Part shown: positions 1 through 9,771 of the stretch, one piece after another
How the letters are laid out: every line of letters starts with the position of its first letter
Numbering within the stretch: the stretch's first letter is position 1
NCBI GenBank assembly: GCA_018883265.1
Contig: VEQK01000001.1
Coordinates: forward strand, 1-64,000
Origin: Rhodocyclaceae bacterium
Lineage (GTDB): Bacteria; Pseudomonadota; Gammaproteobacteria; Burkholderiales; Rhodocyclaceae
Direction of reading: 5' to 3'
Length of the DNA: 64,000 nucleotides
Position numbers and translations under genes: made by a program
The notes under the pieces: generated by a model
What the model was told of the DNA's origin: nothing
The model's input: the letters and a program-made list of their open reading frames with translations, nothing else
Database searches by the model: none

Positions 1-536
1 CGCATATCGGCGAAATGGATGTCGGCAATGTTCGCATGGATGTACGAATGGCGCTGGAACCCTGGCATGTGATGGGGGAAGAGGGCGCCCAGGGAGGCAC
101 GGTGCGTTACGTCGACTCTTCGCTGGAACGCATACAGATCAAGGTGAATGGCTTTGTCGAAGGGCGACATGTGGTCACCTGTAATGGCGAAGTGGTGCCG
201 TTGCACCCTACAGGCGTCCAGGGGGAGTTTGTAGCCGGTGTGCGCTATCGCGCCTGGCAGCCGCCTAACTGTCTGCATCCGACCATCGGCGTGCACGCCC
301 CGCTGACCTTTGATCTGGTGGATACCTGGATGCATCGTTCTCTGGGTGGTTGCCAGTATCACGTCGCGCATCCGGGTGGCCGGAATTACGATACATTTCC
401 GGTCAATGCCTACGAAGCAGAGGCGCGTCGCCTGGCACGCTTCTTCCGGATCGGTCATACTCCGGGCGAAGTGCGGGTTAATCCGTGTCACCTCAACCCC
501 GACTTCCCGTTGACGCTGGATTTGCGCCTGACCTGA
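1..536 (+). CDS. C-terminal end of DUF2126-type (COG4196-like) transglutaminase-N protein, 5' truncated by window edge
   Basis: Frame open to the window start; [18 protein letters not shown]...[34 protein letters not shown] is typical of the DUF2126 C-terminus. Confidence 0.85.
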   Translation, partial: HIGEMDVGNVRMDVRMALEPWHVMGEEGAQGGTVRYVDSSLERIQIKVNGFVEGRHVVTCNGEVVPLHPTGVQGEFVAGVRYRAWQPPNCLHPTIGVHAPLTFDLVDTWMHRSLGGCQYHVAHPGGRNYDTFPVNAYEAEARRLARFFRIGHTPGEVRVNPCHLNPDFPLTLDLRLT

Positions 537-557
537 CCGCTGGAACTCTTTGCTCTC

Positions 558-3068
558 ATGCCCGCCCATGTTAAGGAATCCTTGACGGCACCATCGACGC
601 TGCTCGCGGGTTATATCGGGCGATTCCCGGTCGATGGTCGCTTTGATGAACTGTGCGCTGCTGACGGCGCAGCCCGCGCGCATTGGGATCCTGTGCTCGA
701 GCTGCTAGGCCGTATGCAGGCCACCGAGATCGAGACCCGCTTGGCCGGCGCACAGCAGCATATTCGTGACGAAGGCATTACTTATACGATCTATGCGGAT
801 CCACAGGGCCGGGATCGCCCCTGGGCCCTGGACGAACTCCCGCTGGTCTTGCCGGGAGAAGAATGGGAGAGGCTATCCTATGGGCTGGCGCAGCGGGCCC
901 GATTGTTGAATCAGATTCTGGCAGACATCTACGGTGCACAGAGCCTATTGCACAAGGGGATCATTCCGCCCGAAGTTGTCTATGGCGCGGGCGGCTGGTT
1001 GCCGGCAGCCTTTGGCACCCGAGCTCCCGGAGATATTTTCCTTCATAGTTATGCTGCCGATCTCCTGCGTTCGCCGGATGGTCAGTGGTGGGTTGTGGGG
1101 GATCGAACTCAGGCGCCTTCTGGCGCGGGGTATGCACTGGAAAACCGGCTGATTATGTCGCGGGCTTTCCCCGAACTGCTCACCCAGATGCCCGTTGCAT
1201 CCCTGAATGGATTCTTCACGGCGCTTCGCGAATCGCTGGCATTTCATGCGCCAAGCGATGGTGAATCGCCGCGTATCGTTGTGCTGACACCGGGGCCACT
1301 CAACGAAACCTACTATGAACATTCGTTACTCGCCAGATACCTGGGTTTTCCATTGGTCGAGGGGGGCGACCTCGTTGTTCGCGATGGATACGTCTGGCTC
1401 AAGACCATCCACGGTCTGCAACGAATACATGCCATTTTGCGGCGCCAGGATGATGCCTATTGCGACCCTCTCGAATTGCGAAGCGACTCGGCGCTGGGTA
1501 TTGCCGGGCTGACCGACTGCGCGCGTCGTGGCAATGTACTGATTGCAAACGCACTTGGCGCCGGCGTTGTCGAGTCGGCTGCGCTACAGGGATTTTTACC
1601 CGCCGCATGCCGTGCTTTGCTGGGTGAAGAACTGATGCTCCCTTCGGTGGCCACCTGGTGGTGTGGCGAGCGCGCTGCAATGGATTATGTGCGATCCCAT
1701 ATGGATGATCTGGTGATCAAATCGGTTCATGGCATCGGTCATTTTCAACCGATCTTCGGACAGGATCTGAATGCCGCGCAGCGCGAGGAACTTCTGGCGC
1801 GGATTGAGTCTACGCCCGATAGCTTCGTTGCACAGGAATGGGTCCGGTTGTCACAGGCCCCCGTGCTTAATCGTCGCCCGGGCAACCTGAAGCTGGAGGC
1901 GCGATCGGTTGGTGTACGCGCTTTCGCTGTTGCTTCGGCTCAGGGTTATCAGGTGATGCCCGGAGGTCTCACCCGGGTTGAATCGCATCGCGATGCCCGG
2001 GTCGTGTCAATGCAGCGTGGCGGCGCCTCGAAAGACACCTGGGTTCTACAGGCAAGCGATAACGAGGAACTAGTTTTTCCGGGCGACGAGGCCGGCGCTA
2101 CGGCGCCCATCGTTCACACTGGCGTGCCTTCGCGGGTGGCAGAGAATCTCTTCTGGATGGGGCGTTATACCGAGCGTGCCGAAGGGATGGCACGTTTGTT
2201 ACGGCTCACGCTGAGTGAGCGCTTACACCATGCGCGGCGACATGGCGCCGAGGCGCTTCATGAGCTGGTATGGCGATATGGTCTTGTCGAATTGCCCAAG
2301 GGAGCAGCCGGTGCATCGCAGATTCCGCTGGAACAGCTCATTCGCTGTGCGACGCATCCCCGCCATAACCAGGGGCTGGCGGCAACGCTCGACCAGCTGG
2401 GTCGCGTGGCTTTTTCGTTACGTGACCGGCTTTCTCATGATCACTGGCGCGCGATGAACCGCCTGGTCAATGACCAGGCGTTGACAGAGAACAGCACGTT
2501 AGGCCCGACACTAGTGTGGCTGGATCGTGCGGTCTCGGGCCTTGCTGCCTTATCGGGGTTTGCTCTGGACGCCATGAATCGTGATACCGGATGGCGCTTT
2601 TTGTCTCTGGGGCGACGGCTTGAACGACTTGTCCTGCTGGCCGCCGCGCTGAATGTGGCGACAGGGCATTTGAATCAGCATGGCGAATCAGATCAACGTT
2701 CACAATCGCTGGACTGGTTGCTTGATCTGACGGACTCGTCGGGTTCCTTCCGGGGCCGTTCAACCGGTATGGCCACCTGGCAGGCGATCCGCGACATTGT
2801 CCTGCTTGATGAAACACACCCGCGTTCGCTGAGGTTTCAGGTCGATGGGGTGCAGCAGGCCTTGCAGCGACTGGGGCGTGATACGGGAAACAGTCTTGTC
2901 GGCCTGGAGCAGACAGGCATATTGCTTACAGGGTGGTCTCTGGGGGGCTTTCCGGAGTTGGCCATGCAACAATCCGCCTTTGCTCAGCTTGAACAGGAGA
3001 TCGGCATCCTGAGCGATTTGTTGGTGTCGCGTTATTTCAGTGTGAGTGAAGCGGGAATGGCCGTCTGA
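558..3068 (+). CDS. Circularly permuted ATP-grasp (COG2308) fused to alpha-E domain (COG2307)
   Basis: 836 aa; ATP-grasp type N-terminal part (VVLTPGPLNETYYEHSLLARYLGFPLVEGGDL), alpha-E part (SRVAENLFWMGRYTERAEGMARLLR). Confidence 0.9.
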   Translation: MPAHVKESLTAPSTLLAGYIGRFPVDGRFDELCAADGAARAHWDPVLELLGRMQATEIETRLAGAQQHIRDEGITYTIYADPQGRDRPWALDELPLVLPGEEWERLSYGLAQRARLLNQILADIYGAQSLLHKGIIPPEVVYGAGGWLPAAFGTRAPGDIFLHSYAADLLRSPDGQWWVVGDRTQAPSGAGYALENRLIMSRAFPELLTQMPVASLNGFFTALRESLAFHAPSDGESPRIVVLTPGPLNETYYEHSLLARYLGFPLVEGGDLVVRDGYVWLKTIHGLQRIHAILRRQDDAYCDPLELRSDSALGIAGLTDCARRGNVLIANALGAGVVESAALQGFLPAACRALLGEELMLPSVATWWCGERAAMDYVRSHMDDLVIKSVHGIGHFQPIFGQDLNAAQREELLARIESTPDSFVAQEWVRLSQAPVLNRRPGNLKLEARSVGVRAFAVASAQGYQVMPGGLTRVESHRDARVVSMQRGGASKDTWVLQASDNEELVFPGDEAGATAPIVHTGVPSRVAENLFWMGRYTERAEGMARLLRLTLSERLHHARRHGAEALHELVWRYGLVELPKGAAGASQIPLEQLIRCATHPRHNQGLAATLDQLGRVAFSLRDRLSHDHWRAMNRLVNDQALTENSTLGPTLVWLDRAVSGLAALSGFALDAMNRDTGWRFLSLGRRLERLVLLAAALNVATGHLNQHGESDQRSQSLDWLLDLTDSSGSFRGRSTGMATWQAIRDIVLLDETHPRSLRFQVDGVQQALQRLGRDTGNSLVGLEQTGILLTGWSLGGFPELAMQQSAFAQLEQEIGILSDLLVSRYFSVSEAGMAV

Positions 3069-4132
3069 TGGTGACACTGAACGAAGACCGTTGGCGGCGT
3101 TATCAAATCAGGCATGACACCGAATACTGTTACGCCTATGCCGTCAATAGCGCCCGGCACCGTGCGCATCTGGTCCCGTCAGATCACGCTGACCAGCATG
3201 TGGCTGGTTATTCGATCGATATCAACCAGCCGCTGTCCGAGTCTAGAGAAGGGCGCGATTTCTTTGGTAATGCCTATCGCGATTTTTCGATCAATATGCC
3301 GCACCGGCTGCTGGATGTCCGGGTCAGCATGATCGTCGATGTGCGCGCCCCCCGGTGGCCTGCCTCAGAAACCCCCTGGGCCGGCGAGAGTTTGGCCCGC
3401 CGAGTTTTCGAACCTGGGGATCAGGCCGCCAACGACTTTGCCCTCATGTGCGCCCCTTTTCTGACCGACTCCCCGATGATTCCGACCCTGTCCGCAGTAG
3501 GTGCCTGGGCGCGTGATCGGATATCTGACGATGCCAGGCCGTTGCATGATCAGCTATTGAAGATCACCCGAGCGATACACGAGGAATTTATCTTTGACCC
3601 GGAGGCAACTGCTGTGGGAACGCCATTGCGCGAGGTCTTTTCGAACCGCCGGGGCGTTTGCCAGGATTTCGCACAGATTATGATCTCCGGATTGCGGTGT
3701 TTGGGAATCCCTGCGCGCTACGTGAGCGGTTACATTTTGACGCATCCGCCGCCAGGCAAACCTCGTCTGGTCGGCGCCGATGCGACTCATGCCTGGGTTG
3801 AAGCATGGTGTCCGGATCACGGCTGGCTGGGACTGGACCCGACCAATGGCAAGGCGGTTTCCGATGAGTTTGTCATTTTGGCACGCGGCCGCGATTATGC
3901 CGACGTGATCCCGCTGCGAGGCGTTGTGATTGGCGGTGGGGAGCATACGCTGGATGTATCTGTCACGATGCTTCCCGAAGAGGAGGTGGAAGCCTCAGGT
4001 CAGGGTAACGCCAAGCTCCGGCAGACCGTCAATCCCGCAGGTAATGACGTCACCTCGGATCACGGTGGACACACCACCCGGGGTACCGGTAAAAATCAGG
4101 TCGCCGGGCGCCAGGGCGAAGAAGTGCGATAG
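3068..4132 (+). CDS. Transglutaminase-like family protein
   Basis: NRRGVCQDFAQIMISGLRCLGIPARYVSGY...DATHAWVEAWCPDHGWLGLDPTNG (Cys-His-Asp core); ATGA-type overlap with upstream gene. Confidence 0.9.
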   Translation: MVTLNEDRWRRYQIRHDTEYCYAYAVNSARHRAHLVPSDHADQHVAGYSIDINQPLSESREGRDFFGNAYRDFSINMPHRLLDVRVSMIVDVRAPRWPASETPWAGESLARRVFEPGDQAANDFALMCAPFLTDSPMIPTLSAVGAWARDRISDDARPLHDQLLKITRAIHEEFIFDPEATAVGTPLREVFSNRRGVCQDFAQIMISGLRCLGIPARYVSGYILTHPPPGKPRLVGADATHAWVEAWCPDHGWLGLDPTNGKAVSDEFVILARGRDYADVIPLRGVVIGGGEHTLDVSVTMLPEEEVEASGQGNAKLRQTVNPAGNDVTSDHGGHTTRGTGKNQVAGRQGEEVR

Positions 4133-4684
4133 ACGGCTGATCACTTCGGCGACATTCCAGGTCATCTGATCCAGGTGGGCGGACTGGCGCGTTTCGCCAT
4201 TGACCTTGAGCCAGATAAGGGCGCTATCCGTCGGCATGCTGATGCTGACTGGAATGATCGGAGAAACCGGGGCGCCGTTATCCATGCCCTTGCCGAGCTC
4301 CCATGGGTGCTGCTTTTCGCGCGCAAGGATCTGTAGATCGCGGCGGGTGAAATCGATGCCGGTTGCGTAACCATAAACGTGCGCAAGAGCGCTGCTTTCG
4401 GGAATGTCGAGGCCGCCCTTACCGATCGCGACGACGAGCTCCACCTCATGCTGCAGGTTAGTGGTTGCCGGCGGGAATGGAATGGCACCCCCGCCCGCGA
4501 CGATAGCGTCACGCGGTTTGGAAAAGAAGAACGGCGGTTCCCGATTCGGATCGGCGCCCATCTCACGGGCGTGCTCGGCATAGTTACGTCCAACACAATA
4601 AATCCGGCGAACGGGAAAGACGGTATTGCTGCCCACTACGGGCACGGTAACTTCGCTAGCGGGCGTGATGGCGTAGGACGTCAT
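3995..4684 (-). CDS. Fumarylacetoacetate hydrolase family protein
   Basis: YCVGRNYAEHAREMG...HEVELVVAIGKGG...GDLIFTGTPGGV motifs. Confidence 0.9.
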   Translation of the reverse strand: MTSYAITPASEVTVPVVGSNTVFPVRRIYCVGRNYAEHAREMGADPNREPPFFFSKPRDAIVAGGGAIPFPPATTNLQHEVELVVAIGKGGLDIPESSALAHVYGYATGIDFTRRDLQILAREKQHPWELGKGMDNGAPVSPIIPVSISMPTDSALIWLKVNGETRQSAHLDQMTWNVAEVISRLSHFFALAPGDLIFTGTPGGVSTVIRGDVITCGIDGLPELGVTLT

Positions 4685-4686
4685 GG

Positions 4687-5277
4687 TCAGTTCGATTCGA
4701 TCAGGAGTTTGAGATCATGGGTGACATCGGCCGCTGACATTTCATGCGGTACAACCAGGCGCAAGCGGCCTTGCCGGTCGATAACAAAACTGTTGGTGGT
4801 ATGGTCAATGGTGTAAACCAGTGCCGAACCCGGCAAGGGGGTTTTCTGCCAGAAGATCTTGTACTGGCGCGCGATCCTGGCCGTCTCGTCGGGCGACCCG
4901 GTGAGCGCAATGAAGCGTGGGTCAAACGCATCCATGTAGTTCTTCAAAGCTTCCGGGGTGTCGCGCTCCGGATCGAGCGACACGAAAAGCACGACGACAT
5001 CGCTCGCGCGGGGACCGAGCTGACGCATAACCTCAGCCTGGCGTGCCAGATGGGTCGGGCAGATGTCGGGGCAGTGCGTGAACCCAAAGAACAGGCTTAT
5101 CACCTTGCCCCTGAAATACGTCAGGTCTCGTGACTGGCCGAACTGGTCCGTTAACGTAAAGTGGGTAGCCATCGGGCTATCGGGTATCGACTTCGCCTTG
5201 AAGGGTAAAGGCTTCTCGCCGCACCCAAGAAGCATCAGGGCGCCGGCAATGAGCAACAGTCGTCTTGAAAGATTCAT
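4687..5277 (-). CDS. SCO1/SenC family (thioredoxin-like) lipoprotein
   Basis: FGFTHCPDICPTHL CxxxC motif, downstream TIDHTT; lipobox LLGCG. Confidence 0.9.
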   Translation of the reverse strand: MNLSRRLLLIAGALMLLGCGEKPLPFKAKSIPDSPMATHFTLTDQFGQSRDLTYFRGKVISLFFGFTHCPDICPTHLARQAEVMRQLGPRASDVVVLFVSLDPERDTPEALKNYMDAFDPRFIALTGSPDETARIARQYKIFWQKTPLPGSALVYTIDHTTNSFVIDRQGRLRLVVPHEMSAADVTHDLKLLIESN

Positions 5278-5279
5278 CG

Positions 5280-5444
5280 TTACAAGCGTGCAGACTTCTG
5301 ACGCTCGGTGATCTTGATGGCGATCAGGCCGGCCTCGGCGGCGAGCAGTAACAGAAAGCCCCCCCAGTCCTGCTGACGCATCTGCCAGAGCATCAGGATA
5401 AACAGAATCAGAATCAAAGTTGTTAGAAAGTCTGGGCGCTTCAT
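5280..5444 (-). CDS. Small membrane protein (54 aa)
   Basis: MKRPDFLTTLILILFILMLWQMRQQDWGGFLLLLAAEAGLIAIKITERQKSARL; two hydrophobic segments, tightly upstream of the SCO gene. Confidence 0.6.
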   Translation of the reverse strand: MKRPDFLTTLILILFILMLWQMRQQDWGGFLLLLAAEAGLIAIKITERQKSARL

Positions 5445-5582
5445 CAGGGTTGTTTGCGATGCAGCATCGAAATTTGTGGTTGATGATGCCAGTTTAATAG
5501 TAAAGTGCACGTCAGGCTCGCGTTTTGCCGCCAGCCAAAGAAAACAGGGGTTACCCCGCAGCAACGGACAGGAGATACAAGC

Positions 5583-6173
5583 ATGAGCAGCCCGATAATC
5601 CTCAAGGTGAATTCCCTCGAAAAAAACGCCGGTTTCCACCTGCCAACCAGCCAAGCCGACATTGTGACTCCGGATTCGCCGGCGGTTGAAGTGATGACCG
5701 ATCTAAAGCAGATCGTTGCCGCTACGGTGGGTGCGGATGTCCTGCTCAGTCATGCCAACCATCTGATGATCTCGCGCGGTGTCCGTTCACTCATCGTGAC
5801 CGATGCCAAAGGTAATGTCGTCGGCCTGCTGACGGCCACCGATGTGCTTGGTGAGAAACCCATGCAGTGTGTCCAGCGTCAGGGTATCAAGCATGAAGAA
5901 ATTACGGTCAAGGATGTGATGACCAAGCAGGAAGATATTGAAGTGCTGACGCTCAGGCAGGTGATGCAGGCGAAGGTGGTCGATATCATCGAGACTCTGA
6001 AAGTGCATAATCGTAACCATGCACTGGTGGTTGATACGGATCCGCTGACCGACCGTCAGATGGTGCGTGGTATCTTCTCGGCGTCACAGATCGCCCGACA
6101 GTTGGGTGTGGCGACCCAGATCCACTCGGTGGCCAAAACCTTCGCTCAGATTGAAGCCGTGCTCGCCAGCTAA
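5583..6173 (+). CDS. CBS domain-containing protein
   Basis: Two CBS-like repeats (RGVRSLIVTDAKGNVVGLLTATDVLG; HNRNHALVVDTDPLTDRQMVRGIFSASQIARQLG); ATG with upstream aggaga. Confidence 0.85.
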   Translation: MSSPIILKVNSLEKNAGFHLPTSQADIVTPDSPAVEVMTDLKQIVAATVGADVLLSHANHLMISRGVRSLIVTDAKGNVVGLLTATDVLGEKPMQCVQRQGIKHEEITVKDVMTKQEDIEVLTLRQVMQAKVVDIIETLKVHNRNHALVVDTDPLTDRQMVRGIFSASQIARQLGVATQIHSVAKTFAQIEAVLAS

Positions 6174-6193
6174 ATCCTGTAGCCCCTATCCAC

Positions 6194-6226
6194 AAAAGGC
6201 CACGGACGACCGTGGCCTTTTTGTTT
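6194..6226 (+). terminator. Rho-independent terminator
   Basis: aaaaggccacgg-acga-ccgtggccttttt inverted repeat followed by T-run, directly after CBS gene. Confidence 0.85.
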
Positions 6227-6248
6227 GTGCTGGCGCACAATTACATCT

Positions 6249-7628
6249 ATGACTGTCTGGAAGAAACACGCGTTTTTGCGCTATATCCGCAATCGGCTGC
6301 GCGAAGAGCACATGGCGTGGCGAATTATGCTGCGCGAGGAGTGGGTATCTTTGCTGGCGCTATTGGCAGGCTTCGCGCTTCTCCTGTTGTTCTCAAGACC
6401 GTTCCCGCCGCGCGAGGTGACGCTGGCCGTGGGGCAGCCCGGGTCGATGTATGAACAGTTAGGCCAACGGTATCAGGCCTATTTTGCCCGCGAAGGCGTC
6501 AATCTGAAACTGATCAACACGGCAGGGTCTCGTGAAAGCATCCTAGAAGCGGAGGATGCCGGCTCGCCAATCAATGCCGGTTTTCTGCTGGGGGGTATTG
6601 CACACAAGGGCGATTTTCCCCGGCTGGCTTCGCTGGGTAGCGTGCAATATCTGCCATTGTGGTTTTTTTATCGTGGCAAGCAATTTACAGGCTCGGATGC
6701 GGTCTCTTATTTCAGAGGCAAGCCTATCGCTATTGGTCTGGAGGGGAGTGGCACAGAAATGTTGCTGACCCGTATTCTCGCCATGCGTGGCATTACGATT
6801 GAACAGGACTCGGCCAAATTCCGCCGACTCAGCCATGCTGACGCCAAAGCAGAATTGCTTGCAGGAAAGATCGAGGCCATGGCGATTGTGGATGGTTTCG
6901 AATCGTCAACCATCCAGGACATTCTCAAGCATCCGGAAATCCATATCTTCGACTTTGCGTACGCGGATGCCTATGTGAAGCGGATGCCCTACCTGGAAAT
7001 GGTCATGATCCCGCGCGGCTCGTTAAATCTGGTCAAACTGGATCCGCCGAACGATATCCACATGATCGCATCGACGATAACCCTGTTGGTCGAGAAGACC
7101 ATGCATCCAGCTTTGCAGCACCTCTTCCTGCAAGCGGCCGAGTCCGTCAGTCAGGAATCGGAATCCTTCTTCGGGCGTGTCGACGAGTTTCCAGCATACA
7201 TTGATAAGAGTATTCCGCTAAGCCCCGTCGCCGCCCGTTACTATGACAAGGGCGCGCCCTGGTTAACAGGCCACGTTCCCTTCTGGCTGGTCAATTATGT
7301 CGACCGGATGTGGTTGTTGGCGCTGGGGGTCTTTGCCATTGTGCTACCGCTCTTCCGATTGATTCCCAATTACCGGCTTTTCCGTTCACGACAACTCATC
7401 TCGGATGCCTATGACGAGCTGAAGCTGGTCGAAGAACGGATGTACACGGCCTCCTCGGCCGAGCAGCTGCACTACCTGGCGGAACGGATCAACCTGCTGG
7501 ATAACGAATTAGGCGATGTCTGGGTCTCTTCTGATGAGACAAATCGTTTCTACACCATGAAGAGCGCCATCGCGCTGGTGCGCCGGGAAATACAGGAACG
7601 CCTCCAGAAAAACCCGCCCGCCCGTTAG
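6249..7628 (+). CDS. TAXI family solute-binding-like membrane protein (paralogue 1)
   Basis: N-terminal TM, VTLAVGQPGSMYEQLGQRYQAYFAREGVNLKLINTAGSRESI, second TM near C-terminus (WLLALGVFAIVLPLFRLIP), helical C-terminal tail. Confidence 0.85.
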   Translation: MTVWKKHAFLRYIRNRLREEHMAWRIMLREEWVSLLALLAGFALLLLFSRPFPPREVTLAVGQPGSMYEQLGQRYQAYFAREGVNLKLINTAGSRESILEAEDAGSPINAGFLLGGIAHKGDFPRLASLGSVQYLPLWFFYRGKQFTGSDAVSYFRGKPIAIGLEGSGTEMLLTRILAMRGITIEQDSAKFRRLSHADAKAELLAGKIEAMAIVDGFESSTIQDILKHPEIHIFDFAYADAYVKRMPYLEMVMIPRGSLNLVKLDPPNDIHMIASTITLLVEKTMHPALQHLFLQAAESVSQESESFFGRVDEFPAYIDKSIPLSPVAARYYDKGAPWLTGHVPFWLVNYVDRMWLLALGVFAIVLPLFRLIPNYRLFRSRQLISDAYDELKLVEERMYTASSAEQLHYLAERINLLDNELGDVWVSSDETNRFYTMKSAIALVRREIQERLQKNPPAR

Positions 7629-7630
7629 CC

Positions 7631-8278
7631 TTAGTTGTTGAGAAATTGTAGCGGTGGTTCGCAGTTCTCGCAGGTTTCTTCCAGTTCATAACCCATGGCG
7701 CAGTCAATCGTGTTGCCGGCTTTTGCATCGTCCGGCAACTTGACGATCTGTACCTTGACGACGCCTTCGCGCACCATGTCGAGATATTTGGCGGCGCTAT
7801 GCGACAGATCAATCACTCGCGCCCGATGTTTCGGATGCATACGGTCATTGACTTTGACGATCACGCAAAGATTCGTGTCCGGTCGTTTGACGGCCACCAG
7901 TGTTCCCAGAGGGAATAGATTGCTCGCGGCGGTAAAGAGCTTGTGATTAAAAATGTCGCCACTGGCCGTTTTCCGGCCCTGGAACCGGGGACTATAGAAG
8001 GTCGCATTACCCCGCAACCCTTTTGATGTCATGGTGGATGGGGCCGTGTCCTCACGTGTTGGCAGAGAGATTTTATTGCGTTTCTGATCGGCCCCGAGAC
8101 TTTGACTGGATTTGCTGCGCGGCTCCCGACTGCCTTTCGTCGCAGGTTGTTCCGTCTCAACGGGGGGCTCGTTCGGCTGTTCGGCTCCGGCAGCAGCGTT
8201 TGTCAAGCCGAGTGCGGTCAGCGCCATCCAAAGGGCGAGGAGGGGCTTGCACAGTTTTCTTCGGCTCCTAATTTGCAT
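7631..8278 (-). CDS. rlpA: RlpA-like double-psi beta-barrel / septal ring lytic transglycosylase family protein
   Basis: GNATFYSPRFQGRKTASGDIFNHKLFTAASNLFPLGTLVAVKR...VNDRMHPKHRARVIDLSHSAAKYLDM; signal-peptide-like N-terminus. Confidence 0.8.
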   Translation of the reverse strand: MQIRSRRKLCKPLLALWMALTALGLTNAAAGAEQPNEPPVETEQPATKGSREPRSKSSQSLGADQKRNKISLPTREDTAPSTMTSKGLRGNATFYSPRFQGRKTASGDIFNHKLFTAASNLFPLGTLVAVKRPDTNLCVIVKVNDRMHPKHRARVIDLSHSAAKYLDMVREGVVKVQIVKLPDDAKAGNTIDCAMGYELEETCENCEPPLQFLNN

Positions 8279-8348
8279 CCGGCACCTGAAGGCTTTGGAA
8301 ACAGGTACATTATCCACATTTCCGATTTCAGGTTCGTACCCCAGCTTT

Positions 8349-8639
8349 ATGTTCCTTCGCCATCTCCTGTATCTGGCTGTATTGATGTCCAGTGGTCTTA
8401 CCGTCGCCCAGAGCGGGCTACAGGGTTTCGACCGGAACTATCCCGACACCCCGGCCGGCGATAACGCACGTGGATTTACGCCCGAGATCACGCCCGTCGT
8501 TCGCCCGGTGGCGCCGCCGACTGCGGCGACAGGCGGCGTTGGCACAAATGAACCCTCGGATCCATTTACGGCGCCGGATCCCATGATCGATGGGGCGGCG
8601 GATGCCGATCAGGATGATATGCCGACCGACGGCTCATAA
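8349..8639 (+). CDS. Small Pro-rich exported protein, hypothetical
   Basis: MFLRHLLYLAVLMSSGLTVAQ signal peptide followed by Pro/Asp-rich tail. Confidence 0.5.
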   Translation: MFLRHLLYLAVLMSSGLTVAQSGLQGFDRNYPDTPAGDNARGFTPEITPVVRPVAPPTAATGGVGTNEPSDPFTAPDPMIDGAADADQDDMPTDGS

Positions 8640-8702
8640 TCGTGACGAGGGATCGCAGACTGATGTTTGGTGCACCGGTGGCGGTGCGTTAACCGACTGG
8701 CG

Positions 8703-9062
8703 TCAGGTCCGGAAAATGAAATAGACCGCGCCGAGCAGACAAAACCCGGCCCAGAGATAATCCAGTTTGAATCCCTCACCCATATAGAGCACCGCGAAGG
8801 GAATAAATACAAGCAGGGTAATGACTTCCTGCGTGATCTTCAGCTGTGCGAGGCTGTAGTCGTTATAACCGATCCGGTTAGCCGGCACCTGCAACAGGTA
8901 TTCCGCGAGTGCAATCCCCCAGCTGACGAACGCGGCGATCCACCAAGGTTTTTCAGACAGGTTCCGCAGGTGCGCATACCAGGCGAAAGTCATGAAGACG
9001 TTCGACAGGATCAGTAACCCGACAAATTGGAGTGGTGCGGGAATCGCGGCGAACACATTCAT
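8703..9062 (-). CDS. DMT/DUF486 family membrane protein
   Basis: FMTFAWYAHLRN...PWWIAAFVSWGIALAEYLLQVPANRIGY...LKITQEVITLLVFIPFAVLYMGE typical of DUF486. Confidence 0.9.
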   Translation of the reverse strand: MNVFAAIPAPLQFVGLLILSNVFMTFAWYAHLRNLSEKPWWIAAFVSWGIALAEYLLQVPANRIGYNDYSLAQLKITQEVITLLVFIPFAVLYMGEGFKLDYLWAGFCLLGAVYFIFRT

Positions 9063-9085
9063 GCAGGGCGGATGAATCGTTACGG

Positions 9086-9514
9086 CTATTCGCCGGGAAA
9101 GCGGAAGTAGATCGTACGCAATCTGTCGCGGGTTACGTTGACCGATTGCTCAATCCGGTGGCCATTTTTTTGTCCTGTCACCGTATAGGCCCCCGTGGGC
9201 AAATCTGCCAGGAGCACCGGACCTTCTGTTGTGGTTAATAGCACGCCCTTGCCCTGGCCATCGATAATGGTGATCTGGATATCACTCAGATAGGCACCAG
9301 ACGCGCCGACAAGCAGGAGCTTCAGATCATACTGGCTTTCAATCGCGGCTAACGCCGCCATCGCATCATCGCCAACGCCGCCAGAGACAAAGGCAGCGCC
9401 GTTGCTATGCTGGATCTGCAGTGGTTGGGCTAGTGCAACACTGCCGAAAAACAGGCATCCGGTGCTGCTCAGCACCAGAATACAACGACGCATGAAAGAG
9501 ATACGTGGCTTCAT
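9086..9514 (-). CDS. Exported protein with carboxypeptidase-regulatory-like fold
   Basis: Signal peptide; LLTTTEGPVLLADLPTGAYTVTGQKNGHRIEQSVNV. Confidence 0.6.
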   Translation of the reverse strand: MKPRISFMRRCILVLSSTGCLFFGSVALAQPLQIQHSNGAAFVSGGVGDDAMAALAAIESQYDLKLLLVGASGAYLSDIQITIIDGQGKGVLLTTTEGPVLLADLPTGAYTVTGQKNGHRIEQSVNVTRDRLRTIYFRFPGE

Positions 9515-9771
9515 AAGTCATTTCCCAGATATGCCCGCAGCAACGCGAACGGCATGACAACGCCGGCGATGCGGCGAATTAATGGCGGGGTAAAGGTCTG
9601 GCGCATGGGGCGTTCCTCAGGAAAGTCGATGACATCAGACTAAAACGAAGTCATGACCCTGTCCAGCATGTCTGAAAAAATATTTTCAGAAGGGCCACAA
9701 ACGGTGTCATCCGGCAGAATGGCCGCGCGTTATCGGCATCAGGCACTGTTGTTTCTGAAAAGGCATACGCG

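Noticed and set aside
945-1680. Antisense ORFs (945..1322, 1399..1680 and similar) inside the COG2308 gene
   Set aside because: Shadow ORFs of a GC-rich conserved gene; composition and lack of motifs argue against coding.
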